This document shows, in pieces, positions 9,407-18,712 of a DNA stretch of 64,000 nucleotides. A program made the position numbers and the translations under genes. Position 1 is the stretch's first letter, and the number at the start of each line of letters is the position of its first letter. The stretch spans positions 62,001 through 126,000 of the forward strand of contig NZ_JVNU01000032.1 of NCBI RefSeq assembly GCF_001071995.1. Direction: 5' to 3'. The notes under the pieces were generated by a model that was not told the DNA's origin, made no database searches, and worked only from the letters and a program-made list of their open reading frames with translations. This DNA comes from Streptococcus sp. 263_SSPC (lineage in GTDB: Bacteria; Bacillota; Bacilli; Lactobacillales; Aerococcaceae).

Positions 9407-10753
9407 ATGGGACATATTTCATTTGATTATTCAAAAGCATTAGATTTCTTCAGTCAAGAAGAAATTGACAATTTACAATCAACAGTAACAGCGTTAGATA
9501 AAGACTTACGCGAAGGATTAGGAGCAGGGAACGACTTCACAGGTTGGATTAACTTACCACGCGACTATGACAAAGAAGAATTCGCTCGTATTAAAGCAGC
9601 AGCTAAAAAGATTCAAGAAGAATCTGAAGTATTAGTGGTTATCGGTATCGGAGGTTCTTATTTAGGAGCTCGTGCAGCGATTGATTTCTTAAACCACGCT
9701 TTCTATAACTACTTACCAAGCGACAAACGTAAAACTCCACAAGTATTATTTGCAGGAAACAGCATTAGCTCAACTTACTTACAAGGGTTAATCGACTTAA
9801 TCGGAGATCGTGATTTCTCTGTAAACGTAATTTCTAAATCTGGTACAACAACAGAACCAGCGATTGCTTTCCGTGTATTCAAAGATTTATTAATTAAAAA
9901 ATATGGTAAAGAAGAAGCTGTAAATCGTATTTACGCTACAACTGACCGCACTCGTGGAGCATTAAAATCAGAAGCAGATGTGGAAGGATACCAAACATTT
10001 GTAATTCCAGATGATGTTGGTGGACGTTTCACAGTATTAACAGCTGTAGGATTACTTCCAATTGCAGTAACTGGTGCAGATGTAGATGCATTAATGCAAG
10101 GGGCTGAAGATGCACGTGTGGCATACAGCTCATCAAACTTAAAAGAAAACGAAGCTTACCAATACGCTGTAGCACGTAATGTGTTATACCGTAAAGGAAA
10201 AGTGACAGAGTTATTAATTAACTACGAACCAACATTACAATACTTCTCTGAATGGTGGAAACAATTATTTGGTGAATCAGAAGGAAAAGACTTCAAAGGA
10301 ATTTATCCTTCAAGTGCAAACTTCTCAACTGACTTACACTCACTAGGACAATACATCCAAGAAGGTCGTCGTAACATCTTCGAAACAGTTATCAAAGTGG
10401 GTAAACCAAATGAAGAAGTAACAATTCCTGAAACAGAAGAAGATTTAGATGGATTAGGATACTTACAAGGTAAAACAATGGACTTTGTAAATACAAAAGC
10501 TTTCCAAGGAACATTACTTGCTCATACAGATGGTCAAGTTCCAAACTTTGTAGTGAACATTCCTGATATGTCAGCTTACACATTAGGACACTTAATCTAC
10601 TTCTTCGAAATCGCAGTAGGCCTTTCTGGTTACTTAAATGGCGTTAACCCATTTGACCAACCAGGGGTAGAAGCATACAAGAAAAACATGTTTGCTTTAC
10701 TTGAGAAACCAGGATTCGAAGACTTAGCAAAAGAATTAAACGAACGTATATAA
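9407..10753 (+). CDS. pgi: Glucose-6-phosphate isomerase
   Basis: A 448-residue isomerase of the short Gram-positive type, interconverting glucose 6-phosphate and fructose 6-phosphate. Visible motifs are [19 protein letters not shown], the sugar-phosphate loop [34 protein letters not shown] and the C-terminal [17 protein letters not shown]. Codon use is strongly biased, as expected for a highly expressed glycolytic gene. The ATG follows GGAGG. With gnd and zwf further on, the window holds the main enzymes at the glycolysis/pentose phosphate branch. Confidence 0.97.
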   Translation: MGHISFDYSKALDFFSQEEIDNLQSTVTALDKDLREGLGAGNDFTGWINLPRDYDKEEFARIKAAAKKIQEESEVLVVIGIGGSYLGARAAIDFLNHAFYNYLPSDKRKTPQVLFAGNSISSTYLQGLIDLIGDRDFSVNVISKSGTTTEPAIAFRVFKDLLIKKYGKEEAVNRIYATTDRTRGALKSEADVEGYQTFVIPDDVGGRFTVLTAVGLLPIAVTGADVDALMQGAEDARVAYSSSNLKENEAYQYAVARNVLYRKGKVTELLINYEPTLQYFSEWWKQLFGESEGKDFKGIYPSSANFSTDLHSLGQYIQEGRRNIFETVIKVGKPNEEVTIPETEEDLDGLGYLQGKTMDFVNTKAFQGTLLAHTDGQVPNFVVNIPDMSAYTLGHLIYFFEIAVGLSGYLNGVNPFDQPGVEAYKKNMFALLEKPGFEDLAKELNERI

Positions 10754-10759
10754 TGGACA

Positions 10760-10794
10760 TGCCGCATTCTCAATAAGAGGGTGCGGTATTTTTG
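10760..10794 (+). terminator. Rho-independent terminator after pgi
   Basis: A GCCGCATTCT arm pairs (with G-U pairs) with AGGGTGCGGT across a short loop and runs into TATTTTTG. Confidence 0.7.
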
Positions 10795-10884
10795 TGTCAA
10801 TATGGGCTCGAATCGGGAAAAGAACTTGCGACAAAGGGCATTTTGAACTAACATAGGTCTTACAAGAAGTGTTGGAGGAAAAAG

Positions 10885-11484
10885 ATGAGAGTCATTGGAT
10901 TAACAGGCGGTATCGCCAGCGGGAAATCAACCGTTTCGAATTTATTTAAAATCTCTGGAGTACCGGTAATCGACGCCGACCTTGTAGCTAGACAAGTCGT
11001 CGAAAAAGGGACAGATGGATTAACAGCGCTCGTGAATCGCTTTGGAGAGGCTATTTTGAATACAGATGGAACGTTAAATCGAACTGAACTTGGGCGGAAA
11101 ATGTTCAGTGATGATGGGGGTCGAAAGGAAGTAAATGACATTCTTCAACCACTCATTCGTCAAGAGATTACAGGAAAGATGACAGACTACCAAGAGCAAG
11201 GAAAACCGCTTATCGTCTTAGATATTCCACTCTTATTTGAAATGAACTATGAGAGCTTATGTGATGACATAATCGTGGTGGCAGTTTCTGTGGAGACGCA
11301 AATTGCTCGTATGGAAAAGCGGAACGGATATACTAGACAAGAAGCGTTAGAGCGAATCCAATCACAGATGCCTTTAGAAGAAAAAGTAAAGAGAGCAACG
11401 ATCGTCTGGTCAAACGAAGGAACCCTTCAAGACTTAGAGCAAAAAGTCCATCAGTGGCTACTCGAAAATTTCCTTAAAAAATGA
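10885..11484 (+). CDS. coaE: Dephospho-CoA kinase
   Basis: A 199-residue kinase for the last step of coenzyme A synthesis. The P-loop GLTGGIASGKSTVS is at residues 5-18, followed by the adenylate-kinase-like lid and the DIPLLFE motif at about residue 113. The ATG follows TGGAGG. It heads the cluster coaE-nrdR-dnaB-dnaI, an order common in Lactobacillales and Bacilli. The pantothenate uptake and coaBC genes of the same pathway lie at 24341-26149. Confidence 0.94.
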   Translation: MRVIGLTGGIASGKSTVSNLFKISGVPVIDADLVARQVVEKGTDGLTALVNRFGEAILNTDGTLNRTELGRKMFSDDGGRKEVNDILQPLIRQEITGKMTDYQEQGKPLIVLDIPLLFEMNYESLCDDIIVVAVSVETQIARMEKRNGYTRQEALERIQSQMPLEEKVKRATIVWSNEGTLQDLEQKVHQWLLENFLKK

Positions 11485-11526
11485 TATAATAAATCGAATA
11501 AGCACAAAAAAGGAGAGGTGTTTGCA

Positions 11527-11997
11527 ATGCAATGTCCAAAATGTAAAAACAATGGTTCTCGCGTAGTTGATAGTCGTCCAGCCGATGATGGTCGTTCTAT
11601 TCGTAGAAGAAGAGAATGCGAAGAATGTGGCTACCGTTTTACAACATTCGAGCGCTTAGAAAAGGCGCCATTGCTTGTCATCAAACGTAACGGGAATCGT
11701 GAAGAATTTAGCCGTGAAAAATTATTAAACGGACTAGTTCGTTCAGCAGAAAAACGTCCAGTATCACTCGGACAACTAGAAAATATCGTGAATGAAATCG
11801 AACGTTCCATCAACCAAGAGGGAGAAAATGAAGTGTCAAGCACTCTTATTGGGGAAATGGTGATGGATCACTTAGCTAAAATTGATGATATCGCGTATAT
11901 CCGTTTTGCAAGTGTGTATCGTCAATTTACAGACCGCAAAATGTTCTTAAAAGAATTAGAAAGAATGTCTATGATTATGGATAGCCAAGAAAAATAG
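11527..11997 (+). CDS. nrdR: Transcriptional repressor NrdR
   Basis: A 156-residue NrdR. The N-terminal zinc ribbon has two CxxC pairs ([17 protein letters not shown] and [13 protein letters not shown]), followed by an ATP-cone domain ([20 protein letters not shown]). NrdR senses ATP/dATP and represses ribonucleotide reductase genes. A GTG at 11518 lies inside the ribosome binding sequence AGGAGAGGTG, so I take the ATG at 11527, which gives the usual MxCPxC start. Located between coaE and dnaB. Confidence 0.94.
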   Translation: MQCPKCKNNGSRVVDSRPADDGRSIRRRRECEECGYRFTTFERLEKAPLLVIKRNGNREEFSREKLLNGLVRSAEKRPVSLGQLENIVNEIERSINQEGENEVSSTLIGEMVMDHLAKIDDIAYIRFASVYRQFTDRKMFLKELERMSMIMDSQEK

Positions 11998-12012
11998 GAA
12001 GGAATTACAAGA

Positions 12013-13452
12013 ATGCACTCAAAAGAGTTTCCGTGGGCACAGTATAAGCCTAAAGACGGTATCCTCGTGGTACAACCTGTGTGGATTACCGAAAGAGAAA
12101 TCCAATTTTTAATGCAATTATACGCTCCGTTCATTGGGAAAGAAGCGACTCTTTTGTATGCGACTTTGTACGGTGAGTTATCTCCATCGGAATACGAAAG
12201 CGAAGTCTTCTCTATTTCTGAATTGTTGTCGATGACGAATTTAGGAATGCCGGACTTTTACTTAGCAAAAACACGTTTGGAAGGGATTGGGTTACTCAAA
12301 ACGTATCGTAAGGAGCCAACTGCTTCACGCCCTCAAACGTACACGATGGAATTACAAGCGCCAACGTCTCCGCGTCTCTTTTTCAAAGATGCCTTGCTTT
12401 CGACGTTACTGTTAAACCAAATTGGGAATCATCGTTTTGAAAAATTAAAACAACGATTCTTATTGTCAAAACCAGGCGACTTAGGAGAGAACGACAGTGC
12501 GCAGTTTGAAGAAGCGTATCGACTTCCTTATAACATGGAATCTTATACAAGAAACCATGCGCAAGAAAACCGCATGGTCTTAGATAGCAAGCAACAACCT
12601 GAATTCGAGTTTGCATCGGATGTGGATTGGGATTTAATCGAAGGGCTGTTAAAAACAGAATTCGTCGATTTAAATTCCATCACTAAGGGAGTTCGCAAAA
12701 TCGTCGATGCCTTATACCGCGCGTATGGTTTTACAGAACAAGAAATCGCACAATTCTTAGTGATTGCGTCTGATTTAACAACGAAAGTCATTGATGAAGA
12801 GTTCTTGTTGAAATTAGGGCAAGAGGCTGCTCAAGATAAAGTGACACAACTTCGAAGCGAAGAAGTGGTTGAAGCACCTGTGACCGAACCGACTGAAGTG
12901 CAAGTGGTGGAAGGTGCCTCTGAAGAAGAGTTAGCCATCCAGCAATTGATTCAAGCTGCTAAAGCAATGGCGCCAATTGACTTTGTTTCAAGCATCAAGA
13001 CGCAAAAGAAAGGCTATGTCTCAAAAGCAGAACGTCAATTGATTTTTGATTTAGTATCTGTTAGCGGTTTACCAAACGAAGTGTTAAATATTTTATTCCA
13101 CTATGCTTTGGTACAGCTCGATAACGCGACACTGGCTCGAAACTTTATTGATGCCATTGCCAACGACTGGGCTACAAAAGAAATCAAGACCGCTCAAGAG
13201 GCAATGGAAGCTGTACGTAATCGCGACTTGCAACGCGAAGTGAAACGAAAACAACAACTGCATAATGCAGGTAAGAATAACTACAGAAGACAGGGTGGCT
13301 ATCAAGAGCAATTGCCAGATTGGGCGAAAGATTCTCAGGCAAAGGAAAAACAAACGCCTGCACCTACTGAAAGCCAATCCACACAAGTTTCAAGTGATTT
13401 AGCAGAACAAATCGCAAAATTAAAAACAAGTAATCAAAGAGAACAACAATAA
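12013..13452 (+). CDS. dnaB: Replication initiation and membrane attachment protein DnaB
   Basis: A 479-residue primosome protein of the Gram-positive DnaB type (not the replicative helicase). It has an N-terminal winged-helix region, a central DnaB_2/DnaD-like helical domain (about residues 300-410, with VLNILFHYALVQLDNATLARNF) and a basic, Gln/Pro-rich tail. It helps load the replicative helicase at oriC together with DnaD and DnaI. dnaI begins immediately downstream. Length and gene order are typical. Confidence 0.92.
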   Translation: MHSKEFPWAQYKPKDGILVVQPVWITEREIQFLMQLYAPFIGKEATLLYATLYGELSPSEYESEVFSISELLSMTNLGMPDFYLAKTRLEGIGLLKTYRKEPTASRPQTYTMELQAPTSPRLFFKDALLSTLLLNQIGNHRFEKLKQRFLLSKPGDLGENDSAQFEEAYRLPYNMESYTRNHAQENRMVLDSKQQPEFEFASDVDWDLIEGLLKTEFVDLNSITKGVRKIVDALYRAYGFTEQEIAQFLVIASDLTTKVIDEEFLLKLGQEAAQDKVTQLRSEEVVEAPVTEPTEVQVVEGASEEELAIQQLIQAAKAMAPIDFVSSIKTQKKGYVSKAERQLIFDLVSVSGLPNEVLNILFHYALVQLDNATLARNFIDAIANDWATKEIKTAQEAMEAVRNRDLQREVKRKQQLHNAGKNNYRRQGGYQEQLPDWAKDSQAKEKQTPAPTESQSTQVSSDLAEQIAKLKTSNQREQQ

Positions 13453-13466
13453 CGGAGGTGAACGAA

Positions 13467-14390
13467 TTGGAAGGATTAAAAGGATTTTTAGATCAAAGAG
13501 GAGCAACACAAGGCATGTCGAACATGCAAAACATCGAAAAAGAAATCTTTGAAGATAAAGATGTAAAAGCTTTTCTTGAACAACATAAAGAAGAATTGAC
13601 TCCGGAAGCTATTCGTAAAGGAATGTCTGCGTTATTGGAGTTTCGAATGGAAAGAGATGCTAGAAAGAACAACAAGGAAGTGAAAGCTCCAGGTCTCGAA
13701 CCATGTTTAGAAGTGCATAACGGATTTATTTTAGTGAATTACAAACGTACCGAAGAAGCGATTCGCCAGGAAAGAGAACGTAAACGTAAACGCCTGATTC
13801 ATTCCATCAATATGCCAAAAAATATCGCGGAGGCTCGTTTCTCAGATACGGCTCTTACGCCAGAGCGACAAGATGTCATTGGAGAATTATTGAAATTCAT
13901 CAATAGTTACAAACCAAATAGTACTGAATACCAAAAAGGATTGTATTTAGCAGGGCCTTTTGGTGTTGGGAAAACATATATGATGGGCGCTTTAGCAAAC
14001 GAGCTTTCTGAAAACGGCGTTGAAACGACGCTTGTCAATGTTCCAACGTATAGTGCAGAAATTAAGCAAGCCATTGCGACAAATACCGTTGAAGCGAAAT
14101 TAGTATCGATTAAAAACACACCAATCTTAGTGTTGGATGATATCGGTGCGGAAATGAATAGCGCATGGTTTAGAGACGAAGTGTTGATGGTCATCTTACA
14201 ACACCGTATGTTGCAAGAATTACCAACGTTCTTCACATCGAACTTCACGATTGATCAGTTAGAAGCGCATTTTGCTCATTCAAATAAAGGAGACCAAGAG
14301 CTTCTGAAAGCAAAACGTCTGATTGAACGTATTCGTTTCTTAGCTAAAGAGTATTTTGTCGATGGACAAAATCACAGAAATCCATCCTAG
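13467..14390 (+). CDS. dnaI: Primosomal protein DnaI (helicase loader)
   Basis: A 307-residue AAA+ helicase loader. The N-terminal domain (about residues 1-130) contacts the helicase, and the ATPase domain has Walker A LAGPFGVGKTYMMGAL and Walker B PILVLDDIGAE. The strong GGAGGTGA site at 13454-13461 fits the TTG at 13467 with 7-base spacing. A GTG at 13458 overlaps that site and would be a poor start, so I use TTG. It is the last gene of the coaE-nrdR-dnaB-dnaI unit; the T-box leader of thrS follows. Confidence 0.93.
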   Translation: MEGLKGFLDQRGATQGMSNMQNIEKEIFEDKDVKAFLEQHKEELTPEAIRKGMSALLEFRMERDARKNNKEVKAPGLEPCLEVHNGFILVNYKRTEEAIRQERERKRKRLIHSINMPKNIAEARFSDTALTPERQDVIGELLKFINSYKPNSTEYQKGLYLAGPFGVGKTYMMGALANELSENGVETTLVNVPTYSAEIKQAIATNTVEAKLVSIKNTPILVLDDIGAEMNSAWFRDEVLMVILQHRMLQELPTFFTSNFTIDQLEAHFAHSNKGDQELLKAKRLIERIRFLAKEYFVDGQNHRNPS

Positions 14391-14454
14391 ATGAAAATGC
14401 TTGAAAATATGAAAGATTAGTGGTTAAATACTAATGAACTAAATATTTTGAAAA

Positions 14455-14690
14455 TGATGAAAAAGACAAGAAACTATCTCTTGGTTACATTTCAGCGAGA
14501 AGTGGGTTGGTGCAACACTTCATCCGGAATAGTTTTACCACTTTTGAATCTTTGCTTGAATTCAGTAGAGCAAGGCGCATCGGAGCGTTATTCCGTTGAG
14601 GTTCATCTTTTTTGATGAACAAATTTGGGTGGAACCACGTAGAATATGACGTCCCATAGTTTGCAGGAGCAGACTATGGGATTTTTTGTT
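14455..14690 (+). promoter_or_regulatory. T-box riboswitch leader of thrS with terminator
   Basis: The 335-base gap between dnaI and thrS holds a T-box leader. Landmarks are a distal stem I region containing AGCGAG and GGTTGGTGCAA, a stem III hairpin GTTCATC/GATGAAC at 14601-14620, the T-box sequence GGGTGGAACCACG at 14627-14639, and a terminator at 14653-14688 with stem CCCATAGTTTGC and a T tract. Uncharged tRNA binding should favour an antiterminator that includes the T-box. The best specifier candidate is ACC (threonine) at 14537-14539, assigned by position only. Confidence 0.88.
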
Positions 14691-14725
14691 TATTTCAGAA
14701 ATTTCAAAAAGAAAGAAGGAAGAAA

Positions 14726-16675
14726 ATGTCAATGATTAAAATTACTTTTCCAGATGGTGCCGTTAAGGAGTTTCCAAAAGGAATTACAGTAAAAGAAGTT
14801 GCAGAAAGCATTAGCAAAAGCCTAGCGAAAAAAGCATTAGCAGGTAAAGTGAACGGAGAATTAGTAGACTTCGATCGTCCAATCGAAGAAGATGCTTCTA
14901 TCGAAATCGTTACACCAGATCACGAAGATGCATTAGGAATCTTACGTCACTCAACAGCACACTTATTAGCACATGCGTTAACTCGTTTATACCCAGGAAT
15001 TCACTTTGGCGTAGGACCAGCAATCGAAACAGGATTCTACTACGATACTGATATGCCAAATCAATTAACAGAAGATGCACTTCCAGAAGTGGAAGCAGAA
15101 ATGATGAAAATCGTTAAAGAAAACTACCCAATCGTTCGTCGTGAAGTAAGCCGTAAAGAAGCATTAGAAATCTTCGCAAACGACCCTTATAAAGTAGAAT
15201 TAATTAATGGTTTACCTGAAGACGAAACAATTACTGTATACCAACAAGAAGACTTCGTAGACTTATGTCGTGGTATCCACGTTCCTTCAACAGGACGTAT
15301 CCAAGTCTTCAAATTATTATCACTTGCTGGAGCTTACTGGAGAGGTGACTCTAACAATAAGATGATGCAACGTGTTTACGGTACAGCATTCTTCGATAAA
15401 GCAGACTTAAAAGAATTCTTGAAGATGCGTGAAGAAGCAAAAGAACGTGATCACCGTAAATTAGGTAAAGAATTAGACTTATTCATGATTAGCCAAGAAG
15501 TAGGTTCAGGATTACCATTCTGGTTACCAAAAGGGGCTACAATCCGTCGTACAATCGAACGTTACATCGTAGATAAAGAAATCAGCCTTGGATATCAACA
15601 CGTGTACACTCCAGTTATGGCTGATGTAGGTCTTTACAAAACTTCAGGTCACTGGGCTCACTATCAAGAAGATATGTTCCCACCAATGGACATGGGCGAT
15701 GGCGAAATGCTTGTATTACGTCCAATGAACTGTCCTCACCATATGATGGTTTATAAAAACCACATCCACAGCTACCGTGAATTACCAATTCGTATTGCTG
15801 AATTAGGAATGATGCACCGTTATGAAAAATCAGGTGCGTTATCTGGTTTACAACGTGTGCGTGAAATGACTCTTAACGATGGACATACATTCGTTCGTCC
15901 AGACCAAATTAAAGACGAATTCAAACGTATCTTAGACCTAATCCGTGAAGTATATAGCGACTTCAATGTAAAAGATTATCGTTTCCGTTTAAGCTATCGT
16001 GATCCTGAAGATAAACATAAATACTTCGATGACGATGAAATGTGGAACAAAGCAGAATCAATGTTAAAAGAAGCAATGGATGAAATGGGATTAGAATACT
16101 TCGAAGCTATCGGTGAAGCAGCATTCTACGGTCCTAAATTAGATATTCAATTCCGTACGGCAATGGGATTAGAAGAAACAATGTCTACAATCCAATTAGA
16201 CTTCTTATTACCAGAACGTTTCGATTTAACATACGTTGGTGAAGATGGAGATAACACTCACCGTCCAGTGGTTATCCACCGTGGGGTTGTATCTACTGCC
16301 GAACGTTTCGTAGCATATTTAATCGAAGAATACAAAGGAGCATTCCCAACTTGGTTAGCTCCAGTTCAAGCAACAATCATTCCTGTAAGTGTGGAACATC
16401 ATTATGATGCTGCACGTGAGTTGAAAGAAAAAATGGCTCGCTTAGGAATGCGTGTAGAACTTGATGACCGTAATGAAAAAATGGGTTACAAGATTCGTGC
16501 ATCTCAAACTCAAAAAATCCCTTATCAATTAGTAATTGGGGATAAAGAGGTTGAAGAAGGTACTGTAACTGTTCGTCGTTATGGTTCTAAAGAAACTAAA
16601 TCAATGACTGTTGAAGCGTACTTAGAATACGTACAACGCGAGATTGCAAACTTCTCTCGTCCGCTTGAAGACTAA
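14726..16675 (+). CDS. thrS: Threonine-tRNA ligase
   Basis: A 649-residue class II synthetase with the full domain order: TGS (residues 1-63), SAD/editing domain with [11 protein letters not shown] (about 75), the catalytic core with motif 2 [22 protein letters not shown] and zinc ligands including the Cys of [10 protein letters not shown], motif 3 [16 protein letters not shown], and the anticodon-binding domain from about residue 540. The ATG at 14726 follows AAGGAAG; a second ATG six bases on is also possible. Expression is predicted to depend on threonine supply through the upstream T-box. Confidence 0.97.
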   Translation: MSMIKITFPDGAVKEFPKGITVKEVAESISKSLAKKALAGKVNGELVDFDRPIEEDASIEIVTPDHEDALGILRHSTAHLLAHALTRLYPGIHFGVGPAIETGFYYDTDMPNQLTEDALPEVEAEMMKIVKENYPIVRREVSRKEALEIFANDPYKVELINGLPEDETITVYQQEDFVDLCRGIHVPSTGRIQVFKLLSLAGAYWRGDSNNKMMQRVYGTAFFDKADLKEFLKMREEAKERDHRKLGKELDLFMISQEVGSGLPFWLPKGATIRRTIERYIVDKEISLGYQHVYTPVMADVGLYKTSGHWAHYQEDMFPPMDMGDGEMLVLRPMNCPHHMMVYKNHIHSYRELPIRIAELGMMHRYEKSGALSGLQRVREMTLNDGHTFVRPDQIKDEFKRILDLIREVYSDFNVKDYRFRLSYRDPEDKHKYFDDDEMWNKAESMLKEAMDEMGLEYFEAIGEAAFYGPKLDIQFRTAMGLEETMSTIQLDFLLPERFDLTYVGEDGDNTHRPVVIHRGVVSTAERFVAYLIEEYKGAFPTWLAPVQATIIPVSVEHHYDAARELKEKMARLGMRVELDDRNEKMGYKIRASQTQKIPYQLVIGDKEVEEGTVTVRRYGSKETKSMTVEAYLEYVQREIANFSRPLED

Positions 16676-16683
16676 TTTTTCAA

Positions 16684-16712
16684 AGGCTCGTAGCAATACG
16701 AGTCTTTTTTTG
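16684..16712 (+). terminator. Rho-independent terminator after thrS
   Basis: A GGCTCGTA arm, GCAA loop and TACGAGTC arm are followed by seven T residues. Confidence 0.8.
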
Positions 16713-16760
16713 TGCTTTAAATATAAAACCGAAGGTTTTGATTTATGGCTGGGGTGGTTT

Positions 16761-17054
16761 AAGAAGGATGAGGATGATTCTTATAAAAGGATAAGAGTAA
16801 GAGTGCAATTAATGGAGATTTCGTTCTTTCGAATCATTGCGGATGTCTTCATAAAAGCTGTAATGGGATACCGGCTCGAGCCTAGGGTCTCTCACCTTCA
16901 AAGCCTCAAAAACGGGAGTAAGGAATAGATTCCTAACTCCCGTTAATTCGTTTTGATATGATTCCCCATTACTGCTTTTATAGAATCCGCATGATTCTCC
17001 AGAACGAAGTATTAAAAATCTATTCGTATCTTTTATAAGATGAGCTATCTTTCT
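16761..17054. repeat. Long cruciform repeat, copy R1
   Basis: A roughly 294-base imperfect palindrome in the 627-base gap between thrS and the MATE gene. Inner arms 16815-16870 and 16955-17010 pair over about 50 bases (shared words TTCGTTCT, GAATCAT, TAAAAGC, GTAATGGG). Weaker pairing continues out to 16761 and 17054 (shared word CTTATAAAAG). The apex carries two side hairpins, one around GGCTCGAGCCTAGGGTCTC (from 16872) and one at 16911-16944 with arms AACGGGAGTAAGGAAT/ATTCCTAACTCCCGTT. The apex matches copies R2 and R3 near galE; the arms do not. The rest of the gap, about 17055-17302, holds no convincing gene; a weak hairpin (CTCC..GGAG) with a T tract lies at about 17242-17267. Confidence 0.75.
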
Positions 17055-17302
17055 TATATCGCCATAAATCAAAATACGGATAAAAAAGACGAGTCTTGCG
17101 AGAAATTAGTTATCGCTAAAATTGGAGCGTCCGTGAGTGCTTTTTTTGGAGTGCGCGCTGGTGCTTCTGAAGTTGAAATAGTGGGGAGCGGATGTTTGAC
17201 AAAATCAGGTTGCAAAGTTAAGATAAATGTATTGGTAGATCTCTCCGCGTGTGGAGGGACTTTTTTTATGCGTATATACATTAATTGAGAAGGAGAGTTT
17301 TA

Positions 17303-18682
17303 ATGGTAGTTGAAGAAAAACAAAATCCGTTGGGATACGAAAAAATTAGTACACTGATTCGAAAAATGGCGATTCCTGCCATTGTCGCGAATGTGGTGAA
17401 CGCTCTTTATAATATCGTTGACCAAATTTTTATTGGGCAAGGGGTAGGTTATTTAGGGAATGCGGCAACGAATATTGCCTTTCCAATTACAACACTCTGC
17501 ATGGCGATTGGTTTAATGGTTGGAGTGGGTGCTGCATCGAACTTTAACTTGGCGCTAGGTCGAAAAGAAGACAAACATGCGCGTGAGGTTGCTGGAACGG
17601 CAGTAGTACTATTGGTAACAGCTGGTTTAATTATCATGAGCGTGGTGCTCTTGTTCTTACAGCCATTGTTGAATTTATTTGGAGCAACAGATCAAATTCT
17701 AGGATATGCCAGTGAATATGCTGGGATTACGGCGTTAGGGATTCCGTTCTTTATGATTTCGATTGGTTTCAATCCACTAGTCCGTGCAGATGGTAGAGCA
17801 ACATATTCGATGATGGCGATTATTGTCGGGGCGTTGCTGAATACCGTGTTAGATCCGTTGTTCATCTTTGGATTCAATATGGGGATTGCAGGGGCTGCTT
17901 GGGCCACAGTCATCAGTCAAGTGGTGTCGGCGCTTGTGTTACTCGCGTATATTCCAAAGTTTAGATCGGTTCATTTTGAACGCAGTGACTTCAAATTATC
18001 GTTTGAGGATGTGAAAGTCATCGCATCTCTTGGATTGACATCGTTCATTTTCCAAATTTCTGCGACAATCGTGCAAATTACATCGAACAACTTGCTTCGT
18101 ACATACGGGGCACAATCGGTCTATGGTAGTGATATTCCGATTGCGGTTGGGGGAGTCGTGAGCAAAATCTTCGTTATATTCATTGCAGTTGTGATCGGAT
18201 TAAACCAAGGTGCGCAGCCGATTTTAGGATTTAACTACGGTGCGAAGAAATATTCACGTGTTCACGAAACGATGAACTTACTCTTAAAAGTAACCTTAAT
18301 TTTATCAACCATTTTATGGGTTCTATTCGAAGCTTTTCCGTTACAACTCATTCAAATGTTTGGGAGCGGGGAAGAGCTCTACTATGAATTTGGAGTTCGA
18401 TATGCGCGTGCCTTCTTATTCTTCACCTTCATTAATGGAGCAACCATTATTGTAACAACGTTCTTCCCAGCAATTGGAAAGGCGAAATTAGGAGCGATTC
18501 TATCACTAACACGCCAATTATTTGTACTGCTTCCAGTGATGCTTCTTCTTTCAACACTATTTGGAGTGGAGGGACTAATTTTCTCAGGTCCAGTATCAGA
18601 CTTCATTTCATTCACGATTTGCATCACAGTTTATATGCATCAAATGCGCAAGATTCCAAAGGTGGACGAACTTCTGGTATAA
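17303..18682 (+). CDS. MATE family multidrug/organic cation exporter
   Basis: A 459-residue membrane protein with twelve hydrophobic spans in two halves. The N-terminus MVVEEKQNPLGYEKISTLI is followed by PAIVANVVNALYNIVDQIFIG, the characteristic MATE opening. A second repeat begins near LGLTSFIFQISATIVQITSN. It belongs to the MepA-like branch that exports cationic drugs by Na+ or H+ antiport; substrates cannot be inferred. AAGGAGAG at 17290-17297 fits the ATG at 17303 better than the upstream in-frame ATG at 17285. Followed 30 bases later by the dGTPase gene. Confidence 0.92.
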   Translation: MVVEEKQNPLGYEKISTLIRKMAIPAIVANVVNALYNIVDQIFIGQGVGYLGNAATNIAFPITTLCMAIGLMVGVGAASNFNLALGRKEDKHAREVAGTAVVLLVTAGLIIMSVVLLFLQPLLNLFGATDQILGYASEYAGITALGIPFFMISIGFNPLVRADGRATYSMMAIIVGALLNTVLDPLFIFGFNMGIAGAAWATVISQVVSALVLLAYIPKFRSVHFERSDFKLSFEDVKVIASLGLTSFIFQISATIVQITSNNLLRTYGAQSVYGSDIPIAVGGVVSKIFVIFIAVVIGLNQGAQPILGFNYGAKKYSRVHETMNLLLKVTLILSTILWVLFEAFPLQLIQMFGSGEELYYEFGVRYARAFLFFTFINGATIIVTTFFPAIGKAKLGAILSLTRQLFVLLPVMLLLSTLFGVEGLIFSGPVSDFISFTICITVYMHQMRKIPKVDELLV

Positions 18683-18712
18683 TGATTGGAAGCAATGGAA
18701 GGGGTATGATTT

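Noticed and set aside
16761-17054. R1 as a riboswitch for the MATE gene
   Set aside because: The related copies R2 and R3 lie between convergent genes and precede no gene in either direction, and the stem is far longer than in known riboswitches.
17040-17288. An 82-codon frame on the plus strand and a 70-codon frame on the minus strand between R1 and the MATE gene
   Set aside because: No ribosome binding site, no recognisable protein features, one frame starts inside the palindrome arm, and the two frames overlap each other.
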